From: Flavobacterium sp. 9AF
Lineage (GTDB): Bacteria > Bacteroidota > Bacteroidia > Flavobacteriales > Flavobacteriaceae
Length of the DNA stretch: 64,000 nucleotides
Assembly (NCBI RefSeq): GCF_902506265.1
Contig: NZ_LR733556.1
Span: 1,669,971-1,733,970, forward strand
Direction: 5' to 3'
The notes under the pieces were generated by a model, which made no database searches, had not been told where the DNA came from, and saw only the letters and a program-made list of their open reading frames with translations. Made by a program: the position numbers and the translations under genes. This document shows, in pieces, positions 35,309-45,015 of the stretch (within the stretch, counting starts at the first letter, position 1; every line of letters begins with the position of its first letter).

Positions 35309-37324
35309 ATGCTAAAAAAAATAGCTATTCTTTTTTTTATCTTTTCATTTATTGGATTGTATTCTCAAGTAAAAAAACAAGATACAATAGTTCCAAAAGC
35401 TATTATAAAATTGCAACAAGAAGGAAATACTCTTTATTTTGACTCAGATAAACCTGCTTTAAATCAAATTGCTGGTGCTCCAAAAGCATTTTACAGTTAT
35501 TATTGGGAGTTTGGAGACGGAGAATTTAGCACAAAAGAAAGGCCCAAACACACCTACAAAAAATCAGGTGATTATGAAGTAAAATTATGGGCAACTAACA
35601 ATTATGATAGTGGAAAAACACCTACAACTAGGCCAAAAAAAATTCAAACAAAAGAAACGGCAGAAGTTTCCGACAATGAAATACAGATTCTAAATGACAA
35701 CATAGAATTAAGAAGAAATAGAGAACCTTTACCTGAAGAAGATTTTGTAATTGTTTTGAGTTATAAAAATGATAAAAACTATGTAACCAATGGATCAATT
35801 TATTTTTATTATAACGAAAAAGATTTTAAACAAGATAATTTTGAATTATTAGAAATTAGAAGATATTCTGATGAAAGCATTACAGAATTAGAAAAAAAAT
35901 TAGCTTATAATCCTGATTATGATGACCAAACAGCTGAATATGCTTCAACAGAAAATGAAGTTTATAATTCCCATAAATTTCAAGATACTACTGAGAAAAA
36001 GAACCTCCCTTTATCTATAGAAGAAGCAAAACAAAAGTTTAAAAATGGCAAAAAAATTACGTTTAAAAATCTGAACCCAAACGAGCAAAGAAACATCTTT
36101 TTTACATTAAAAACTACTCCAGAAATGATTAAAGATACGAGTGCTATTTTAAAAGTAAGAAGTATCTATGTTCCAGATGATAATTACGAAAACCATAAAA
36201 TAAAAGACATGGAAATGGAGATTGTAACTTCTCATGATCCGAATAAAATGTCTACAAGTGGCTTATTTATCAATTACAGATTGGTGCGCTTTAAACGAAT
36301 TAAGTTTAAAACTCGATTTCAAAATGATGGTGAAGGTCCTGCGAGAACTATTCGTTTAGAAACGGATGTACCTGATATGTTTGACAAATCGACCCTTCAA
36401 ATTGAGAGTATGTATCCAGAGTGTCCCATTTGCCCAAAGAATGAAGAAGTTCGATATAGTTGCTTAGACACTGTAATTCGACAAAAACAAATTATTTTTA
36501 CTTTTAAAAATATTTATTTACCTGGAACACAACAAAAAAATGTGACAGAAAAAGATTCAACAAAAGGATTCGTAAAATACAGTTTAAAATTTGGAGAAGA
36601 TTTTCATAAAGTAGGGACGAAAAGTCGCACTAAAATAATTTTCGACAAAAATGAACCCATTCTAACCAATTATTCCAGAACCCGATTTAATCCAGGAATT
36701 TCAATAGGACTAAAAGCAGGTTATAATTATTTTCCAAAATTAAGTAATTCTAAAAGTTACTTTACTGGTTTTACTATTTCACCCTTTAAATCCTATCGAT
36801 TTTATTGGCAAAGCGAATTTTATGCAAGCAAGCATGATTTTGAAAGCGAAAATACGAATACTATTTCAGCCGAACCTGAAAATGTTGGCCCTTTTAATAC
36901 GGGTACGGGGCAAATTATAGATGTTGCCTTTGTAAGAAGAGAAAACGCAGTAGAGCAATCGAGAAAAATAATTGAAACTGTACCAATTTCATTAAGATAT
37001 AATATCAATAACCACATCGGTATAGGTTTTGGACCACATATAACCACAATTATTTCTTCCTCATCAGAAAGAAAAAGCACAACAAGGTATTATGAGATTA
37101 TGCAAGTACCCATCTCTCCTAGTTTAGTTCCTGGAAATGAATATACGCAATTAGCCCAATACGATTCTCAAACTTCAACTGAAAAAAAGGAAGTACAAAC
37201 TCAGTTTTTCTTAGATACCACGTTTGGTTTTGCGAGAATTGGTCCTAGTTTAGGCATCCGATATTATAAAAATTTTAAAAATAATTTTGATTCGTGGCAA
37301 TTCTATGCAATTTGGAAATTTTAA
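35309..37324 (+). CDS. PKD-domain outer-membrane protein
   Basis: 671 residues. Signal peptide (ends IGLYSQ), a PKD domain at about 40-112 (YYWEFGDGEFSTKERPKHTY), a long middle region with DUF11-like beta-sandwich character (ETDVPDMFDKSTLQIE), and a C-terminal stretch of amphipathic strands (SIGLKAGYNYFPK, GIGFGPHITTI, SWQFYAIWKF) that looks like a small outer-membrane barrel. Its end overlaps the CHAT gene start by 20 nt, so the two are translationally coupled. A TATATTTA box lies at 35283-35290. Confidence 0.8.
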   Translation: MLKKIAILFFIFSFIGLYSQVKKQDTIVPKAIIKLQQEGNTLYFDSDKPALNQIAGAPKAFYSYYWEFGDGEFSTKERPKHTYKKSGDYEVKLWATNNYDSGKTPTTRPKKIQTKETAEVSDNEIQILNDNIELRRNREPLPEEDFVIVLSYKNDKNYVTNGSIYFYYNEKDFKQDNFELLEIRRYSDESITELEKKLAYNPDYDDQTAEYASTENEVYNSHKFQDTTEKKNLPLSIEEAKQKFKNGKKITFKNLNPNEQRNIFFTLKTTPEMIKDTSAILKVRSIYVPDDNYENHKIKDMEMEIVTSHDPNKMSTSGLFINYRLVRFKRIKFKTRFQNDGEGPARTIRLETDVPDMFDKSTLQIESMYPECPICPKNEEVRYSCLDTVIRQKQIIFTFKNIYLPGTQQKNVTEKDSTKGFVKYSLKFGEDFHKVGTKSRTKIIFDKNEPILTNYSRTRFNPGISIGLKAGYNYFPKLSNSKSYFTGFTISPFKSYRFYWQSEFYASKHDFESENTNTISAEPENVGPFNTGTGQIIDVAFVRRENAVEQSRKIIETVPISLRYNINNHIGIGFGPHITTIISSSSERKSTTRYYEIMQVPISPSLVPGNEYTQLAQYDSQTSTEKKEVQTQFFLDTTFGFARIGPSLGIRYYKNFKNNFDSWQFYAIWKF

Positions 37325-39878
37325 AAGTCTTCTTCTTCTCTTTTTTTCCATCTCAAGTTTATCTCAAAATTTAGAGGATAAAATTTATACTGCTATAGAT
37401 ATTTTTGTCGCTTATCCAAACAAAAAAGAACTGCAAATATTAAACGAAAAAGAATTTCAATTTTCTAAATCAGTTATTACTAATGATGAAAAATTGGCTT
37501 TAGTTATTTTATATTGTAACAAAGGTTCGTATGAAATGAAAAATAATTTTCAACAGGAAGCAATAACTTCATATGAAAAAGCTTGGCAATTGTTTTCTGA
37601 AAATAATCTATCGAATTACGATATAATCGAATATTGTTTAAAGCCATTAGGTACTCTATATACTAAAAATGGTAATTTTACCTTAGCAGAAAACATCATC
37701 AAGAAATATCTATTTTTAGCAGAAAAAAATCAAGATCAAACTACGATTATTTCCGGCTACATTAATTTATCAATAGTTTATAAAACTATTGGCAAACATA
37801 CAATAGCCATTGAATTGTTGCAAAAGATAGCTCAAAACCCCAATGTTACTAATCTTCAAAAAAATCGTATTGAAGAAGAATTAACCATGAATACCATTGG
37901 TTTACAAAAAATACAAAAAAATAAAATTCTTGAAAACGAAAGTTTTATAAGTAAAAGCCCTAAAACAAATGCATTCGTAGCTTTACAAAAAGGACAACAT
38001 AATTTAGCCCTTTCCTATCTCAATCAAGCCAAACAAGAAGTAATAAAAAATAAATCATTAGAAGCGAGAGAATTAGCACAATTATATGTACATGAAGCCA
38101 ATATCTATTTTTTACTTAACCAAACGGAAAAATCTAAAGATTTCTATATAAAAGCCATACAAATTTTATTACCGATTGAAAAGAATATACATGCTGTTGA
38201 TCCTAATTCTTTGTATCCAGAAACAACCTTCTTGTTAATTTTTGATGGTCTAGCCTTACTTGAGAAAGACATTAATAAGCAATTACAATGGTATGAATTA
38301 AGTTTTCATGTAAGTGATTTACTTTTTAATAACATAATAACCCAAGAAGCTCAAATCATTCATCAAACCGAGAATAGAATTAGAACCGAGAAATGCTTAA
38401 ATATCTTATGGAAAGCATATCAAAAAAGCAAAGCAATACGTTTTCTTGAAAAAGCTTTTGAATATGCAGAAAGAAGTAAAAATAGGGCGTTGAAAGAAAG
38501 AAAATTACAAAAGAATTTATTAGATACATTTCCAGATAATAAAAATTTACAATTGCAAAATGATTTACTTGTGAAACAAGAATCTTTAATTAATGATTTT
38601 ATACGATTGCAAATAACCCAAGAGAATCAAGAAAAATTAATCACAATTAATGATGAACTTACTACACTAACCATTACACTAAAAAATCTTACTAAAAATA
38701 TAAACCAAGAATTTAAAAAGAATGAACAAAAACAAATTTTTAATTGGGCATTTTTTGAGCAGAAACTAAAAAAAGATCAGGCGCAACTCGCCTATTATTT
38801 TTGGTCTCATGAGACACTCTATCTTTTTTATTTTAATGACAATCAAAAAAGTTGGCACAAAATAGATATAAAAAATCATAATGAGTTAATTAAAAAATAC
38901 ATTCATTATTTTGATAATGCTCATGCTATTAATGAAGATATTTCCAATTTCATTACAACTTCTCATTCGTTATATAAAAATATAGGATTAAATAGTATTG
39001 AAAAAAATAAGAATTTGATTATTATTCCAGATGGATTACTGCATTTTGTGTCATTTGACGCATTGATTACAAAAAAAACAAATACTACCCTATACGCTGA
39101 AATACCTTTTCTAGTCTATCAAAATAAAATTGCCTATGAAACTAATGCTTCATTTTACTGTGAAAATTATGCACTTAAAAAAAAGGGTAGCATTGTAGGC
39201 TTTTTTCCAATTTTTAAAAATACTAATGCTTATTTAGCCTATTCATTAGAGGAAGCAAAAGCATTAAAGGAGAACAATGCCATTCTTTTTATGAATGAAA
39301 TGGCTAACAGAGAAAATTTTAAAAAAAATATAGGCTTGTACAACATCATTCATCTTTCTACCCATGGAACCAGTGGTTCATTTAATACGCCTTCAACCTT
39401 AGTGCTATATGATGATCTCCTTCTAGTAAATGAATTGTACGGATTAAATAATTGTCATCCTGATTTAGTAGTTTTGAGCGCTTGTGAAACAGGCATTGGT
39501 AAAATTCAAAAAGGAGAAGGTGCTGTAAGTATTGCTAGAGCATTTCAATATGCCGGTGCAAAAAATGTACTTTTTAGTTTATGGAAAATTAATGATTATG
39601 CTACTTCAGAATTGATGACTAATTTTTATACTCATTACAACAAGAAACATTCCTTCTTCGAATCGAATTATTTATCGAAAATAGATTATTTAGAAAATAA
39701 AACGATTTCAAATACAAAAAAATCACCATACTACTGGAGTGCATTTGTATATTATGGCGCTATTGACAACCCAGAAACAAATTACATTTATCATTATGTA
39801 TTAGGATTTCTTCTCCTAATTGTACTATTTTTGAGTTATGGAAGAATTGCAAGATTTCTTAAAAGAAAAGAAATATAA
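37305..39878 (+). CDS. Exported TPR-CHAT protease with C-terminal membrane anchor
   Basis: Start set at the ATG at 37305 (MQFGNFKSLLLLFFSISSLSQ, a good signal peptide) rather than an in-frame TTG at 37287; 857 residues. TPR-like repeats fill about 20-420, then a coiled region, then a CHAT (caspase HetF-like) domain at about 560-800. The expected dyad is present: His687 in HLSTHGT and Cys727 in VVLSACETGIGKIQKGEGAVSIARA. A TM helix (about 826-845) and a basic tail end the protein, so the protease domain is predicted to be periplasmic and anchored. Overlaps the PKD gene upstream (20 nt) and the aspartic protease gene downstream (41 nt). Confidence 0.9.
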   Translation: MQFGNFKSLLLLFFSISSLSQNLEDKIYTAIDIFVAYPNKKELQILNEKEFQFSKSVITNDEKLALVILYCNKGSYEMKNNFQQEAITSYEKAWQLFSENNLSNYDIIEYCLKPLGTLYTKNGNFTLAENIIKKYLFLAEKNQDQTTIISGYINLSIVYKTIGKHTIAIELLQKIAQNPNVTNLQKNRIEEELTMNTIGLQKIQKNKILENESFISKSPKTNAFVALQKGQHNLALSYLNQAKQEVIKNKSLEARELAQLYVHEANIYFLLNQTEKSKDFYIKAIQILLPIEKNIHAVDPNSLYPETTFLLIFDGLALLEKDINKQLQWYELSFHVSDLLFNNIITQEAQIIHQTENRIRTEKCLNILWKAYQKSKAIRFLEKAFEYAERSKNRALKERKLQKNLLDTFPDNKNLQLQNDLLVKQESLINDFIRLQITQENQEKLITINDELTTLTITLKNLTKNINQEFKKNEQKQIFNWAFFEQKLKKDQAQLAYYFWSHETLYLFYFNDNQKSWHKIDIKNHNELIKKYIHYFDNAHAINEDISNFITTSHSLYKNIGLNSIEKNKNLIIIPDGLLHFVSFDALITKKTNTTLYAEIPFLVYQNKIAYETNASFYCENYALKKKGSIVGFFPIFKNTNAYLAYSLEEAKALKENNAILFMNEMANRENFKKNIGLYNIIHLSTHGTSGSFNTPSTLVLYDDLLLVNELYGLNNCHPDLVVLSACETGIGKIQKGEGAVSIARAFQYAGAKNVLFSLWKINDYATSELMTNFYTHYNKKHSFFESNYLSKIDYLENKTISNTKKSPYYWSAFVYYGAIDNPETNYIYHYVLGFLLLIVLFLSYGRIARFLKRKEI

Positions 39879-40275
39879 AAAGATAAAATTCACTGTTTTA
39901 AAAACCCAACATTTACTTATTAAAGCAAAAATAAATGGCATAAATGGTACTTTTATTCTCGACACAGGAGCCAGTAATAGTTGTGTAGGTTTTGAAGGTA
40001 TAGAAAAGTTCCAATTATTTGCTGAAAACTCAGAAACGAAAGCTGCTGGAGCAGGTGCAACTGGAATGGAAACCCAAGTTTCAAAAAGTAATGCGCTGCA
40101 AATGAGCCGTTGGAAAACTACAAGCCTTGTGGTGATTATTTTTGATATGAATCATGTAAATGAGGCCTTGAACAGTTATAAAACCAAAGCAGTAGATGGT
40201 ATTATTGGTGCAGATGTGTTGTTACAAGGAAAAGCTATTATTGATTATTCCAATCATTATTTGTATTTGAAATAG
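39838..40275 (+). CDS. Retropepsin-like aspartic protease
   Basis: 145 residues, one clan AA domain. Active-site Asp in FILDTGASNSCV, followed by a glycine-rich flap-like stretch (AAGAGATG) and the conserved DGIIGADVLL. Acts as a dimer in this family. No signal peptide, so cytoplasmic, unlike the exported CHAT protein. Its start lies 41 nt inside the CHAT gene, which makes co-translation very likely. The substrate is unknown. Confidence 0.9.
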   Translation: MEELQDFLKEKKYKKIKFTVLKTQHLLIKAKINGINGTFILDTGASNSCVGFEGIEKFQLFAENSETKAAGAGATGMETQVSKSNALQMSRWKTTSLVVIIFDMNHVNEALNSYKTKAVDGIIGADVLLQGKAIIDYSNHYLYLK

Positions 40276-40301
40276 TGTACGTAAAGTTCCTCAAAATAAA
40301 A

Positions 40302-40328
40302 AACCCCAAATTCAATGAATTTGGGGTT
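40302..40328. terminator. Bidirectional terminator
   Basis: AACCCCAAATTC, loop AAT, GAATTTGGGGTT: a 12-bp perfect stem between the convergent aspartic protease and RCC1 genes, with an A-run on the left flank that serves as the T-run of the minus strand. Confidence 0.85.
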
Positions 40329-40343
40329 ACTTTATATAGAATA

Positions 40344-42854
40344 TTATTTCTTAACTATTTTCATTGTTTTAATTTCATTAATTGAAATGACTTTTACCAA
40401 ATAAGTTCCTGTATGTAAACCAGCAACATCTATTGAAGTTTCTTTATTATTAACATGTTTTGTAATAATTTCTTGCCCAAATAAATTGTAAATTGAAACG
40501 GCTGAGATTTCTTTATCAAATGAAAGATTTAAAATATCATTTACTGGATTTGGGTATAATTTTAATTCATTTATAACAAAATATTCGTTAGAAAGTGTTG
40601 AAGGATAGCATGAAATGTAAGTAAACGTGTTTCTTTGTATAAAAGTTTCATCGCCTATTTGACCTACAACATTGCTTCCTGTACCTCGAATAAAGCCATC
40701 GCTGTTTATTACTAAAACGTGATAACCTCCAGCAGAAATTTTGTTTGAATCAAGAGAACTACCCACTTGCGTTGGGATATATACATCAGAAGTATTTCCA
40801 GATGTTCCAAGACCTAACTGACCAGAATAATTATATCCCCAACTCCAAATAGAAAGATTATTTTTGGTAGCAATTGTATAACGAACACCGGCAGACACAT
40901 CAAGCCAATCAGTTGCAGTTCCAACCTGAATAGGAGTTATTCTATAAGTAGTTGTTCCATCGCCAAGTTGCCCAGATGAATTTTCACCCCAAGTCCAAAG
41001 TGTTCCATCTGTTTTTATAACTGCACAATGATGTTGACCTCCAGCTAATTTTAACCAATTTGAATCTGTTCCTATTTGAGTAGGAATATTATTTTGAGAC
41101 GAGGTTCCGTATAAATTAAATCTCGAACCCCAAAACCATAACGTCCCGTCTGTTTTTATGGCAAGAGAATGATTTATTCCTGTAGCTATAGTTTGCCAAT
41201 TTGTAGCAACACTAATTTGTGTTGGAATAGGTTTATTCACTGTTGTGTTATCTCCTAGTTGCCCATATTCATTATTCCCCCAACCCCAAAGTGTTCCATC
41301 TGTTTTTAAAGCTATTGTGTGATTCCATCCATCACTTACGTCTAGCCAATTTGTATCAGTTCCTACTTGAGTAGGAGTATCTATAACGTAGTTTCCATTT
41401 CCAGTTCCTAATTTTCCATAACCATTACTTCCCCAACTCCAAAGCGTTCCATCAGCTTTTATGCCATATGAAGATGAATAACCAGCATGTACTTTAACCC
41501 AGTTATTTGCTGTTCCTATTTGTGTTGGAATGTTTTTAGTTACATCAGTGCCATCCCCTAACTGGTATAGTACATTTCTACCCCAAGCCCAAAGTGTTCC
41601 GTCATTTTTTATTGCTAAAGAATGATATTCTCCAGCACTAATGTTTTGCCAGCAAGATGAATTTATAGCTTGTAATGTAGTGAATGAACCACAATATAAC
41701 CATTGCGTTTGATCGTTACCACAAACTGAAGCCACCCACCAATGGTAATCGGTATTGGGCGATAAATTATTAATATTTGCAGAAGTAGAAGTTGTGTTAC
41801 CATCAATTCCTCCTATTACAGGCTCAGTATTATATAAATACAAATAAGCATCAGGTGTTGGATTTGCACTTATCCAATTAAGTGTAGCGGTTGTTGTTGT
41901 AATACTATCTGCCCAAAATTGGCTTGGAGGATTGCAAGTTGGGTTATTTGGACTCATTTTTACTAGACCAAGTTGTAAAGTTCCAGCCCAAATTGTTCCT
42001 GAATTTTCAGCTTTTATAGTATTAAAATAATTATCTGGCAAACCAGAATTATTATTAGTATAAGTAACACAATCACTGAAATTTTGTAAACCATCCCCAT
42101 TAAATGCAATCCAAACTTTATTATTATTAATATCAAGTGCATTTAACTGGTATCCTGCAAGACAGGAAGTACTTTGATAGTATGAAGTAAGAAAATCTCC
42201 AGCAATTGTAAAAGTAAATAAGCTATCAAATCCAGCTACATAGATTTTATCTTCAGAAATTTTCAATATTTTATTGGTTCCTTGATAAATGAAATTATAA
42301 TCATTTCCGTTAAATTTGTACATTATGCCATTATTAGTAACCCAAATTCCATCTATTTCGTCAATTTCAATAGAATTAATATTTGTTAGCGAATTATAAG
42401 TTGTCCATGTTATACCATTAAACTTTGTAAGACCAGAATCTGAAGTAATCCATAAGTTATTTGAACTATCAATCTCAATATTAAAGATATCATTACTTGG
42501 AAGACCTGAATTTGTGCTCGTATAATTTGTCCAAGTAGTTCCATCTAATAAAATAATTCCATTGTTTTGAGAGGCCATCCATTTTCTTCCTAAGTTATCA
42601 ATTTCAGTTTCAATTATAGCATTTGAAGCAATATCTGAATTAGTTGTGTTATAAGATGTCCAAGTGCTCCCGTCAAAAGTAGAAACACCACTATATGATG
42701 AAATCCATAGTAATCCGTTATTGTCAGTTTTAATATCCCCAATATAGTTACTACCAATTCCAGAATTAGAAGTATTGTAAATAGTGTAGTCATAGGTTTG
42801 TGCAAACGAAATAATGTTCCACAAAATCAAGACAAATAAGTAATTTTTTTTCAT
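40344..42854 (-). CDS. T9SS-secreted propeller/RCC1-repeat protein
   Basis: 836 residues. Signal peptide (ends IISFAQ); two-component-regulator-type propeller repeats at about 20-305 (DNNGLLWISSYSGVSTFDG); a fibronectin III-like domain at about 315-395; about six RCC1 repeats at 400-745, each with the pattern HSLAIKNDGTLWAWG..YQLGDGT; and a type A T9SS sorting domain (LYPNPVNDILNLSFD to MKIVKK). Predicted cell-surface or released protein; the propellers suggest binding rather than catalysis. Confidence 0.9.
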   Translation of the reverse strand: MKKNYLFVLILWNIISFAQTYDYTIYNTSNSGIGSNYIGDIKTDNNGLLWISSYSGVSTFDGSTWTSYNTTNSDIASNAIIETEIDNLGRKWMASQNNGIILLDGTTWTNYTSTNSGLPSNDIFNIEIDSSNNLWITSDSGLTKFNGITWTTYNSLTNINSIEIDEIDGIWVTNNGIMYKFNGNDYNFIYQGTNKILKISEDKIYVAGFDSLFTFTIAGDFLTSYYQSTSCLAGYQLNALDINNNKVWIAFNGDGLQNFSDCVTYTNNNSGLPDNYFNTIKAENSGTIWAGTLQLGLVKMSPNNPTCNPPSQFWADSITTTTATLNWISANPTPDAYLYLYNTEPVIGGIDGNTTSTSANINNLSPNTDYHWWVASVCGNDQTQWLYCGSFTTLQAINSSCWQNISAGEYHSLAIKNDGTLWAWGRNVLYQLGDGTDVTKNIPTQIGTANNWVKVHAGYSSSYGIKADGTLWSWGSNGYGKLGTGNGNYVIDTPTQVGTDTNWLDVSDGWNHTIALKTDGTLWGWGNNEYGQLGDNTTVNKPIPTQISVATNWQTIATGINHSLAIKTDGTLWFWGSRFNLYGTSSQNNIPTQIGTDSNWLKLAGGQHHCAVIKTDGTLWTWGENSSGQLGDGTTTYRITPIQVGTATDWLDVSAGVRYTIATKNNLSIWSWGYNYSGQLGLGTSGNTSDVYIPTQVGSSLDSNKISAGGYHVLVINSDGFIRGTGSNVVGQIGDETFIQRNTFTYISCYPSTLSNEYFVINELKLYPNPVNDILNLSFDKEISAVSIYNLFGQEIITKHVNNKETSIDVAGLHTGTYLVKVISINEIKTMKIVKK

Positions 42855-43098
42855 ATTTTTTATGCTTTTAAGAGAAAATACTTTATTAAATTTTTAAATA
42901 TTTTGCAGTTAGTATTAGTCATATTTTTGTATTTGTAAGTTCTATTAGTTAAAACTGTACGATAGACTAATTGAAATACAAAATATTTAATTCTTCAAGT
43001 AAAAGTAAGATCTCTAAATAAATAGAACAATTTGTTTATTGGACTATTTATAAATAATCAGGTAATTAAAAAACATTATTTAACTAACATTCAAACAC

Positions 43099-44808
43099 TT
43101 AGCTTTTGTTTTTTAATTTTTCAATATAATAGTTGAGAGAAAGTCCAGTTTGCTTTTTAAAAACACGAACTAGGGTATTAGCATCTTTATAACCTACTTC
43201 TTCAGCAATAGCTTGTAATGTATATTTACGAAAATAGGAAGAATCTTTAAGCTTTAGAAGTACATATTGAATACGTAATTCTTGAGTATAATCAGAAAAC
43301 GTTTTCTGCTTTATCTGATTGAAATATTGGGATAAATAAGCCGTGTTTGTATTTAATTTTTTAGCAACAAAAGCTAACTTAAAATTGGGATTCAAAAAAG
43401 TCTCTTTTTGCTCTAATTTTTTTAAACCTATTTCTATTTTCTCAATAAGCTCATCATCAATTGTTTGTTTTGAAAGAGTTTCATTTTCATCAATTTTCAA
43501 ATTATTAATATCTGAAACTTGAGACTCTTTTAAATTTTGAATAATTTTTAAAAATCGATAATGCTTCTCATTTTGTTGTTTGTGATAATAATAAAAACAA
43601 AAAATAACTACAATTAGAATTATTAGGATACTAAAAAGTGATATCTTAAAATAATTCTTAGAAGCAATAATTTTATTGGATTCCGCTTTTATTATATTTA
43701 AATCATAATTATGAAGAAAATTTAAGGATTTATTTTTTATTCCTTCTATCAATTGAATTAGTGTCAAACTTTTTTGAGCGTAGAAATATGCATTACTAGT
43801 GTCATTTTTTTCCTTATAACATTGCGCCATAATGTTATATGCCATTAATAGATTTTCTTTTGAGACCTTCGTTTTTTGATAGTTTCTTATGTATTTTTCA
43901 CAATAAAAAAGTGCTGAATCTGTTTGTTTTAAATGACGAAAACAATCGGCCATCCCCAAATCAAATAATTGTTCTGTTCTTATATTTTTATGAATTATAG
44001 GATACTTTTTTCTCTTTCTATACAAAGACAATGATTTAATATAATTACCTTGTAAAGCTGCACTTTTTGCTTCACGCATACTCAACAACGCTTTTGTATA
44101 TTCGGGATAAAAATTATCCTGTAACATCATTTTGGTTGCTACGTTAAAATAATAATTTGCAGAATCCAAAAGAATAGTTCTTTTTGACTGGATATAATAG
44201 TTTTGGTAAGCTTCACCTATGATATTGTATTTATCTGCAAATAATTTTTTGTTCATTATTTTTTTTTCGCCTACTCCTAATTTTAAGTGTGGTGTAGTTT
44301 TTAATTCCCTCTTTAGTAATTCAATTCCGTTGATATAGTCACCCATCGCTACTTTAATAGAGCCATACTGCTCATTAAAATGATTATTTGGCAAGCTCTT
44401 TCTATATTTATTAAGATAAAACAATGCCAAGTCATATTCTCCCATATTTTTATGAATATAGAAAACTTTGTTGACACACATTCCGATTAAATCTTGATAA
44501 ACTTTACTTGATTTATCCATATTACTCTTTTCAATATTTTCTATAAGTTTGAGGAGTAATTGTTTGGATTGAATAAAATCTGATTTGTTATAAAAATAAT
44601 TAGCTATATAATATTTACCATAAAGACCGAACAATTCATTTTCAGAATTACTAATCTTCAAAGCTTCTATGTAGGCTTTTTCTGGATTTGAAATAAGTTG
44701 TTCTTGTATATTTCTAGTTGTTTTAATTTCAGACTCATTCAGTTGTTGCGCATAGACATATGTCAAAGAAAAAAATAATATTATTAAAGTGTAAGTGAAT
44801 TTATACAT
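43099..44808 (-). CDS. TPR-transmembrane-AraC-type transcriptional regulator
   Basis: 569 residues. Signal peptide (ends TYVYAQ), a periplasmic TPR-like region (about 30-370), a TM segment at about 386-406 (SLFSILIILIVVIFCFYYY), then a cytoplasmic AraC-type HTH at the C-terminus (LAFVAKKLNTNTAYLSQYFN and LQAIAEEVGYKDANTLVRVF). A one-component membrane sensor-regulator common in Flavobacteriia. The neighbouring surface protein gene may be a target, but nothing in the sequence proves it. Confidence 0.9.
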   Translation of the reverse strand: MYKFTYTLIILFFSLTYVYAQQLNESEIKTTRNIQEQLISNPEKAYIEALKISNSENELFGLYGKYYIANYFYNKSDFIQSKQLLLKLIENIEKSNMDKSSKVYQDLIGMCVNKVFYIHKNMGEYDLALFYLNKYRKSLPNNHFNEQYGSIKVAMGDYINGIELLKRELKTTPHLKLGVGEKKIMNKKLFADKYNIIGEAYQNYYIQSKRTILLDSANYYFNVATKMMLQDNFYPEYTKALLSMREAKSAALQGNYIKSLSLYRKRKKYPIIHKNIRTEQLFDLGMADCFRHLKQTDSALFYCEKYIRNYQKTKVSKENLLMAYNIMAQCYKEKNDTSNAYFYAQKSLTLIQLIEGIKNKSLNFLHNYDLNIIKAESNKIIASKNYFKISLFSILIILIVVIFCFYYYHKQQNEKHYRFLKIIQNLKESQVSDINNLKIDENETLSKQTIDDELIEKIEIGLKKLEQKETFLNPNFKLAFVAKKLNTNTAYLSQYFNQIKQKTFSDYTQELRIQYVLLKLKDSSYFRKYTLQAIAEEVGYKDANTLVRVFKKQTGLSLNYYIEKLKNKS

Positions 44809-44924
44809 TTTGAAAAATTAGAAAACAATACTAAAATAAGAATAAAAAGATATCATGTAAATTATTTATAAGAAGATCTAACCTTGTTTATTAAGCTTTT
44901 AGATTTAAGCAAAATTTATACTTC

Positions 44925-44967
44925 AAAGCAAAACCCCCAAATGCTATGAATTTGGGGGTTTTGCTTT
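44925..44967. terminator. Strong bidirectional terminator after odhB
   Basis: 18-bp perfect stem (44925-44942 with 44950-44967), arm containing AAAACCCCCAAAT, loop of 7 nt. Lies downstream of odhB on the minus strand. Confidence 0.88.
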
Positions 44968-44977
44968 TATCTAAAAA

Positions 44978-45001
44978 CTTCTCGACTTTGTTCGAAGTGA
45001 C
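44978..45001. repeat. 24-nt dispersed repeat copy downstream of odhB
   Basis: The plus strand starts CTTCTCGACT and ends TCGAAGTGAC, about 21 of 24 positions identical to the copy in leuS at 1646-1670. Sits between the odhB stop codon and its terminator. Confidence 0.75.
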
Positions 45002-45015
45002 GCTATAATTCTCAA

